Source: VBAS01 sp035764525 (GTDB lineage Bacteria; Bacteroidota; Bacteroidia; Chitinophagales; Chitinophagaceae). From it: DNA of 10,718 nt. Of this stretch, positions 6,199-10,718 are shown piece by piece. Position numbers and translations under genes: made by a program. The stretch spans positions 1 to 10,718 of the forward strand of contig DASTZB010000202.1 of assembly GCA_035764525.1 (NCBI GenBank). Reading direction: 5' to 3'. The notes under the pieces were generated by a model that was not told the DNA's origin, did not search any database, and worked only from the letters and a program-made list of their open reading frames with translations. The stretch's first letter is position 1. Every line of letters starts with the position of its first letter.

Positions 6199-7494
6199 AT
6201 GATGAAAAAGATGATAAATCTTTTTCTACAGTTACTTTTGACAGACAAAATTCAGACCTTGGACGTTGCAGGCTTTATTGCAAATAGAATAGCATTTAAC
6301 CGTCAAAATTCTTTTTCCCGGTTCATTATCCGACTTTCCACCGGCGCCACTATCGTAAGTGTGGCGGTAATGATCATTACACTTGCCCTGGTAAATGGCT
6401 TCCAGGAAACAGTAAGTAATAAGGTGTTTAGCTTTTCGGGCCATATAAGGGTTCAATATAAACAAGCATTAAGCGGCCCGATCACCGAAGAGACCCCCAT
6501 CGAGAGAGATACAAATGTCGAGGCGGCTATCAAAAGTGATGGCCGTGTAAAAAGCATGCACCCTTATGCTACCCGTTATTCAATTTTAAAATCCGGCGAT
6601 GCAATGGAAGGTGTTTTACTAAAAGGGCTTAATAAAGAATTTGATTTTGATCTACTGAAACCATTTATAAAACAAGGTCGCTGGATAAATTTCAAAGACA
6701 GCAGTTATGCCCGGGAAATAGTTGTATCATCTTATACAGCAAAACAACTGCAAGTAAAACTTAACGATAGTATCCGGATATATTTTATCAGGCCAAATGG
6801 AACATTAAGACCAGATAAGCTTGAAATTGTCGGGATCTACAAAACTGGTATCGATGATTATGATAAACAAATTTCTATTGGTGATCTTAAATTGATAAGA
6901 AGATTAAATGATTGGAAAGAAAATGAAATTGGCGGTTACGAAGTTTTTCTTCATGATTTTAATAAAATGGAAAAAACAAGTGATGACCTCTATGCGCTGC
7001 CTGCTTTTCCTCAAACATGGGATACACAACCAATAAGAAGTATTTATCCAAATATCTTTGATTGGCTGAATTTGCAAAATCTTACCCGCAATGTCTTGAT
7101 CGGATTTATGGTGCTGGTTGCGGTCATAAATCTTATTACATGCCTCATCATTTTAGTACTTGAACGCATCCGGATGGTTGGCGTATTAAAAGCACTTGGC
7201 GCAACGGACTGGATGGTGCAAAAAATATTTCTCCGACATTCGGTTATCATCACTCTCATTGGAATTTTCTTTGGCACCCTCGTGGGACTTGGATTATTAT
7301 TCCTTCAAAAGAGCACAGGATTTATAAAACTGAACGAAGAAGCCTATTATATGAGCGAATCCGCCGTAAAAATTATCTGGTGGCAGGTATTATTGGTTTG
7401 CGCTCTTACTTTCCTTGTTAGCTTACTTATTCTCATGATCCCAACCTACATTGTAAAAAAAGTAAAGCCCGTAAAAGCGATCCAATTCAGATAA
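6199..7494 (+). CDS. FtsX/LolCE-like ABC transporter permease
   Basis: A 431-residue inner-membrane permease with the MacB/FtsX/LolCE layout. TM1 is at about 46-68, followed by a large periplasmic domain (about 70-295) and three more helices at about 298-321, 348-370 and 394-418. The cytoplasmic coupling motif ERIRMVGVLKALGA (322-335) between TM2 and TM3 and the closing PTYIVKKVKPVKAIQF are typical. The N-terminal NRIAFNRQNSFSRFIIRLS resembles LolC/LolE, which extract lipoproteins for transport to the outer membrane. Single permeases of this type are common in Bacteroidota and their substrate is usually unproved. Its ATPase partner is not in the window. The first 20 or so residues (from MMKK) precede the conserved part, but no later ATG offers a better start. 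It is divergent from the Plug-type gene and convergent with the methyltransferase gene, with 7 bp between stops. Confidence 0.88.
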   Translation: MMKKMINLFLQLLLTDKIQTLDVAGFIANRIAFNRQNSFSRFIIRLSTGATIVSVAVMIITLALVNGFQETVSNKVFSFSGHIRVQYKQALSGPITEETPIERDTNVEAAIKSDGRVKSMHPYATRYSILKSGDAMEGVLLKGLNKEFDFDLLKPFIKQGRWINFKDSSYAREIVVSSYTAKQLQVKLNDSIRIYFIRPNGTLRPDKLEIVGIYKTGIDDYDKQISIGDLKLIRRLNDWKENEIGGYEVFLHDFNKMEKTSDDLYALPAFPQTWDTQPIRSIYPNIFDWLNLQNLTRNVLIGFMVLVAVINLITCLIILVLERIRMVGVLKALGATDWMVQKIFLRHSVIITLIGIFFGTLVGLGLLFLQKSTGFIKLNEEAYYMSESAVKIIWWQVLLVCALTFLVSLLILMIPTYIVKKVKPVKAIQFR

Positions 7495-7501
7495 AAGAAG
7501 T

Positions 7502-8236
7502 TTACGCTAAATGTGATAAAATAATTCCTGTTGCCACTCCTGCATTTAATGATTCCGCTTTTCCTTTTCCCGGTATAGTGATCTGAACGTTTGCAAGTTT
7601 TAGTATTTCTTCATTTATCCCTTTTGATTCATTGCCAATAACAATTATTCCTTCGTTGACCTTTTCCATTTTAGTGACATCTCTCCCATTTAATACTGCT
7701 GCATAAATGCATATTTCTTTATTTTCTTTCAATAACGATAAGATATCTTTGTATTCTACTCTCACCCTGCTAATACTTCCCATCGAAGCCTGCACAACTT
7801 TAGGATTATAGACATCCACACAATCGCTGCTACAAAAAATACTTTTTATTCCAAACCAATCAGCAAGCCTGATAATGGTGCCCATATTTCCGGGATCTTG
7901 TATTGTGTCTAATGCCAATGATAATGCTCCTATAATTTCCGGATCATTCTTCCATTGTATTTTTTTGATGACAGCCAATACCTGGTTTGGTGTCGTTTGT
8001 TGTGAAATTTTTTCTAATTCTCCATGTGTTATTTCAATAACTTCTGTATGGTCGTTCGCATTTGAATGCATATCTATCCACTCCTTTAAAGCGTAAATTT
8101 GAACTACCTTACAATTCCCTGCATTTAATAATTCAGCTACTAATTTGGGACCTTCTGCAATAAAGCAACTCTCTTCATCTCTTGATTTTTTCTGGCCTAA
8201 ACTTTGAATATATTTGACCTGATTTTTAGTAATCAT
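7502..8236 (-). CDS. TrmH/SpoU-family RNA 2'-O-methyltransferase
   Basis: A 244-residue SPOUT methyltransferase that transfers a methyl group from S-adenosylmethionine to a ribose 2'-OH in rRNA or tRNA. The N-terminal substrate-binding domain is at about 1-95, with FIAEGPKLVAELL at 25-37. The three SPOUT motifs follow. Motif 1 is LDTIQDPGNMGTIIRLAD (109-126), including the catalytic-type Arg123. Motif 2 is IVIGNESKG (198-206). Motif 3 is IPGKGKAESLNAGVATGI (221-238) in the trefoil knot. The layout resembles RlmB and the 23S-type enzymes more than the tRNA TrmL group, which lacks the N-terminal domain, but the target nucleotide cannot be read from the sequence. The ATG at 8236 matches the family start. 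Its start is only 18 bp from the divergent tamL start, so its promoter must overlap tamL coding DNA. Confidence 0.92.
   Translation of the reverse strand: MITKNQVKYIQSLGQKKSRDEESCFIAEGPKLVAELLNAGNCKVVQIYALKEWIDMHSNANDHTEVIEITHGELEKISQQTTPNQVLAVIKKIQWKNDPEIIGALSLALDTIQDPGNMGTIIRLADWFGIKSIFCSSDCVDVYNPKVVQASMGSISRVRVEYKDILSLLKENKEICIYAAVLNGRDVTKMEKVNEGIIVIGNESKGINEEILKLANVQITIPGKGKAESLNAGVATGIILSHLA
8209..8216 (+). promoter_or_regulatory. possible -7 promoter element of tamL, inside the divergent gene
   Basis: TATATTTG is a full match to the TAnnTTTG consensus and lies 38 bp before the tamL ATG. It falls within the first codons of the divergent methyltransferase gene. A TTG at 8182-8184 lies upstream, but 24 bp away, a little more than usual. 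The match is visible; promoter activity is inferred. Confidence 0.35.
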
Positions 8237-8254
8237 AATTTCTTTTATTTTAAC

Positions 8255-10597
8255 ATGTTAGAAGCCAGGCCCCAAAAATCTCTTACTGCCTCCATTGCAG
8301 TAGCAGTCGTTATTATTTTGCTGGCTTCATGTAAAGTAATCCCTAAAGATTATCCCAAAGACAAGCCCTTCGTTTTTGAAACAAATATCAATCTTGAAGG
8401 CAATTTCACCAAAGATGAAAAAAGTGCGTTAACCGCCCAATTGAAAAACCAGCTTGATGATAGTTTAAGGGCAAAGACGGTTTATAAACTGATCTATAAA
8501 GGAATCAATCGCCCTGTCCTGGAAAACCCACCTGTCTTTGACAGTGCAAGCGCCGATCGTTCAATGATCTTTATGAAGGCTTTACTTAACAAACTTGGCT
8601 ATTTACGCAATACAATTACTTATGACGATACTATAATTGTAAAGGGAGATTCAAACTCCCGTCAACTTCGAACGACTGTCAATTTTAACGTAAAACCTAA
8701 CCAGCTTTTCAGGATCGATTCAGTCAGTCATGTAATTAATAGCAATGATTTGCAGGCGTTGACCGATGCTTCAATATCAAAATCGGTTTTAAGAAAAGGA
8801 GATCCATTTGCACAACAATTGGTCTCTGAAGAATTGAACAGATTGGTTGAGCTCTATCGTGAGAACGGTTATCTTAAATTCGGTTTTGAAGAACTCTCCG
8901 GGGTTTGGGATACACTTAATCTGGCAATCTTACGTCCCACTATTGATCCTTTTGATATACAAATGCTCGAAGAACTAAGAAGAAGACGTGATTCACCGAC
9001 AACCGATATTGAAATAAGATTACGACCTGGTTACAATGTTGATAAGCTGAAAAAATATTTCGTTGGTAATACAACAATATACCCGGATTTTAATATTCTC
9101 GATACTTCCGGGAAAGTACCTACACAGTTCGTTTATGACAGCAGTTTCACTTTCATCACATATAGAAATTTATTCAGAAAAAAATTTATTGCACAAAATA
9201 TATACTTCCGACGAGGCGATCTTTATAATGAAAGAAGATTTGTAAAAACAATTAACCGCTTTAATGGCCTGGGGGCCTGGCATGTTGTGAATGTCGAACA
9301 AATACCGAGAGGTCTAACAGATACAGTAGATGTTGAAATGTACCTGACGCCGGCAAACAAATATTCTTTTACGGCAAATATTGAAGGCAGCTTTAACAGT
9401 AGCAACAGCATTAATCTGGAAGAAAACCTCGTGGGTGTTGGTGGAAATGTACAGCTAACAAATTACAATTTTGGAAAAGCAGCTAACCGATCTTCTACTA
9501 CCGCCCGATATCTTACCGAATTAGATACCGAAGGTGAACTTGTAAAAACAATTCAAACCAGTATCAGTCATTCGATCGTTTTTCCTAAACCAATACCCAA
9601 TGTATCATGGATACCAGAGAAATTAAGGGATAATTTCAGAACGAATCTCAGTTTTGCATTCGCGAATACAGATCGAAGAGACTTTTTGAATCTTACTTCG
9701 TTGAATGCAGCATGGGGTTATAATTCTCAATGGAAGAACAAGTCTGCATACATAAGGCTTCCTAATATTGAATTTGCGCACATCATATCAACGGATAGCC
9801 TGGAAAAATTTTTAGGCTTCAACCCCTCACTTAGGACTGTGTTCCCTGAAAATGGATTAGTACTTTCCATACAGGGTGGTTTTTCTGTTCGTGGTGGTAA
9901 GAAAAATGTCTCACAGATCCTGAGAGTTAACTTCGAAGAATCGGGTTTGCTTGTCAGCCACATCAATATAAAAGCACTTGACAGCTTGTTCAAATTTGTA
10001 AAGATTGATGCAGAATTTATCAGGAATATGCAACTCGGGGGGAAAAAATCTTTTTTAATTCGTGGTTTTGTTGGGACAGGTTTTGCCATGGCCACAAGAG
10101 AAAGACCTGTGAATCCGCAAATGCCTTTCTTTAAACAATTTTCTGCTGGCGGCCCTTATAGCATGCGGGCATGGGGTTTACGATTACTAGGACCGGGTTC
10201 CACTCTTGCATATAGAGATACCGTACCAATTAGGTTCGGCGATTTTCAATTTGAAACAAATGCTGAGTATCGTTTTCCCTTGGTCAAATTGTGGGGCTAT
10301 GATTTTAGCAGTTGTTTTTTTACAGACATTGGCAATGTCTGGTTTTTAAGAAAGAATCCGGATTTTCCAGATGGAACTCTTACCGGCGGAAGATTTTTGA
10401 AAGATCTTGCAGTTGGTATCGGTACTGGTCTGCGAATGGATTTTGATTTTTTAAAAGTGCGATTGGATTATGCACTAAAAGTAAAGGATCCAAGTCCTGA
10501 ACCTCATAATGTGGCCAAGCAAAATAAGTGGTTTTATGATTTCAATCCCCTGTCAGGTATAATACAGATCGGCATCAACTATCCATTTGCGTTCTGA
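8255..10597 (+). CDS. tamL: TamL, lipoprotein outer-membrane barrel of the BamA/TamA family
   Basis: 780 residues from the ATG at 8255. An upstream TTG at 8204 is in frame but would put 17 residues ahead of the signal and overlap the divergent gene. The N-terminus is a lipoprotein signal: basic start, hydrophobic stretch IAVAVVIILLAS, lipobox LLASC with Cys26. POTRA-type repeats follow (about 40-380, with repeated G-x-L-x-F-type turns such as NGYLKFGFEEL), then a 16-strand-type barrel. The BamA/TamA loop-6 signature appears as GGPYSMRAWGLRLLGPG, with Arg638 in the place of the VRGF arginine. The last residue is Phe, as expected for an outer-membrane beta-signal. Lipidated TamA variants are known from Bacteroidota as TamL. 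They work with the inner-membrane-anchored TamB in outer-membrane assembly or lipid transport. No tamB is in the window. The 3' end overlaps truB by 19 bp. Confidence 0.88.
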   Translation: MLEARPQKSLTASIAVAVVIILLASCKVIPKDYPKDKPFVFETNINLEGNFTKDEKSALTAQLKNQLDDSLRAKTVYKLIYKGINRPVLENPPVFDSASADRSMIFMKALLNKLGYLRNTITYDDTIIVKGDSNSRQLRTTVNFNVKPNQLFRIDSVSHVINSNDLQALTDASISKSVLRKGDPFAQQLVSEELNRLVELYRENGYLKFGFEELSGVWDTLNLAILRPTIDPFDIQMLEELRRRRDSPTTDIEIRLRPGYNVDKLKKYFVGNTTIYPDFNILDTSGKVPTQFVYDSSFTFITYRNLFRKKFIAQNIYFRRGDLYNERRFVKTINRFNGLGAWHVVNVEQIPRGLTDTVDVEMYLTPANKYSFTANIEGSFNSSNSINLEENLVGVGGNVQLTNYNFGKAANRSSTTARYLTELDTEGELVKTIQTSISHSIVFPKPIPNVSWIPEKLRDNFRTNLSFAFANTDRRDFLNLTSLNAAWGYNSQWKNKSAYIRLPNIEFAHIISTDSLEKFLGFNPSLRTVFPENGLVLSIQGGFSVRGGKKNVSQILRVNFEESGLLVSHINIKALDSLFKFVKIDAEFIRNMQLGGKKSFLIRGFVGTGFAMATRERPVNPQMPFFKQFSAGGPYSMRAWGLRLLGPGSTLAYRDTVPIRFGDFQFETNAEYRFPLVKLWGYDFSSCFFTDIGNVWFLRKNPDFPDGTLTGGRFLKDLAVGIGTGLRMDFDFLKVRLDYALKVKDPSPEPHNVAKQNKWFYDFNPLSGIIQIGINYPFAF

Positions 10598-10718
10598 TAT
10601 TTTTTTATCTCATTTTCCCATTCGGTCATTGTCTTTGCATCCACCAGCTTTGAATCGCCAATTCTTGTACGGCATAAACTGCTGAGATAAGCACCGCAGC
10701 CTAGTGCTTCACCAAAAT
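10579..10718 (-). CDS. truB: tRNA pseudouridine-55 synthase TruB, C-terminal end only
   Basis: Only the last 45 codons are in the window; the gene continues past the right edge. The visible part opens FGEALGCGAYLSSLCRTRIG, the conserved late core segment of TruB, equivalent to the GEKLGCGAHV region of the E. coli enzyme, followed by a short tail (KTMTEWENEIKKYQ). TruB makes pseudouridine 55 in the T-loop of tRNAs. The catalytic aspartate lies upstream and is not visible. The stop codon is TAG at 10581-10579. It lies inside the last codons of tamL on the other strand, so the two genes overlap tail to tail by 19 bp. The identity rests on this short stretch. Confidence 0.8.
   Translation of the reverse strand, partial: FGEALGCGAYLSSLCRTRIGDSKLVDAKTMTEWENEIKKYQNANG

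Noticed and set aside
8204..8254. TTG start for TamL
   Set aside because: It would place 17 residues in front of a complete lipoprotein signal peptide and overlap the divergent gene; the ATG at 8255 fits better.
9727..10095. 122-codon minus-strand open frame inside tamL
   Set aside because: It is antisense to strongly supported barrel-coding sequence and has no motif of its own.
1..10718. CRISPR array, tRNA, insertion sequence, prophage or defence island
   Set aside because: I saw no regularly spaced repeats, cloverleaf sequence, transposase or integrase motifs, or terminal inverted repeats; gene content is ordinary core and metabolic.

Overview
The window looks like chromosomal DNA from a Bacteroidota member, probably near Chitinophagaceae. 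The reasons are moderate-to-low GC, almost no Shine-Dalgarno sequences ahead of the starts, several TAnnTTTG-type -7 promoter elements, a type IX secretion Plug protein, and a lipoprotein form of the TamA/BamA barrel (TamL). All assignments were made by eye from motifs; no database search was run.

Left part (1-3372): a two-gene catabolic operon on the minus strand. It holds a DapA-superfamily lyase/deaminase and, 4 bp downstream, an NADP-type alpha-ketoglutarate semialdehyde dehydrogenase whose 3' end is cut by the window edge. An AraC-family regulator is divergent from it, across a 124-bp intergenic region. The pair fits a route that makes 2,5-dioxovalerate and oxidises it to 2-oxoglutarate. 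4-hydroxyproline breakdown is the most likely route; sugar-acid breakdown is the alternative. The intergenic region contains a good -7 element for the operon, a weaker one for the regulator gene, and small dyads that could be operators.

Middle (3373-4878): a small exported protein of unknown function, then the 4.5S-type SRP RNA with its own -7 element and a 3' T-run, then a small-type transaldolase. After the transaldolase comes a 184-bp gap between convergent genes. It carries degenerate 7-base repeats and a two-part stem-loop of about 75 nt.

Right part (4879-10718): mostly envelope genes. They are the T9SS Plug-type protein (minus), a divergent FtsX/LolCE-like ABC permease (plus), a convergent TrmH/SpoU 2'-O-methyltransferase (minus), TamL (plus), and the C-terminal end of TruB (minus), whose stop lies inside the 3' end of tamL. 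Packing is tight: 18 bp between the divergent methyltransferase and tamL starts, 7 bp between the convergent permease and methyltransferase stops, and a 19-bp tail-to-tail tamL/truB overlap.

I see no mobile element, CRISPR array, tRNA or clear new multi-gene system. The points most worth a second look are the N-terminally short dehydrogenase, the regulator/operon intergenic region and the structured convergent gap.
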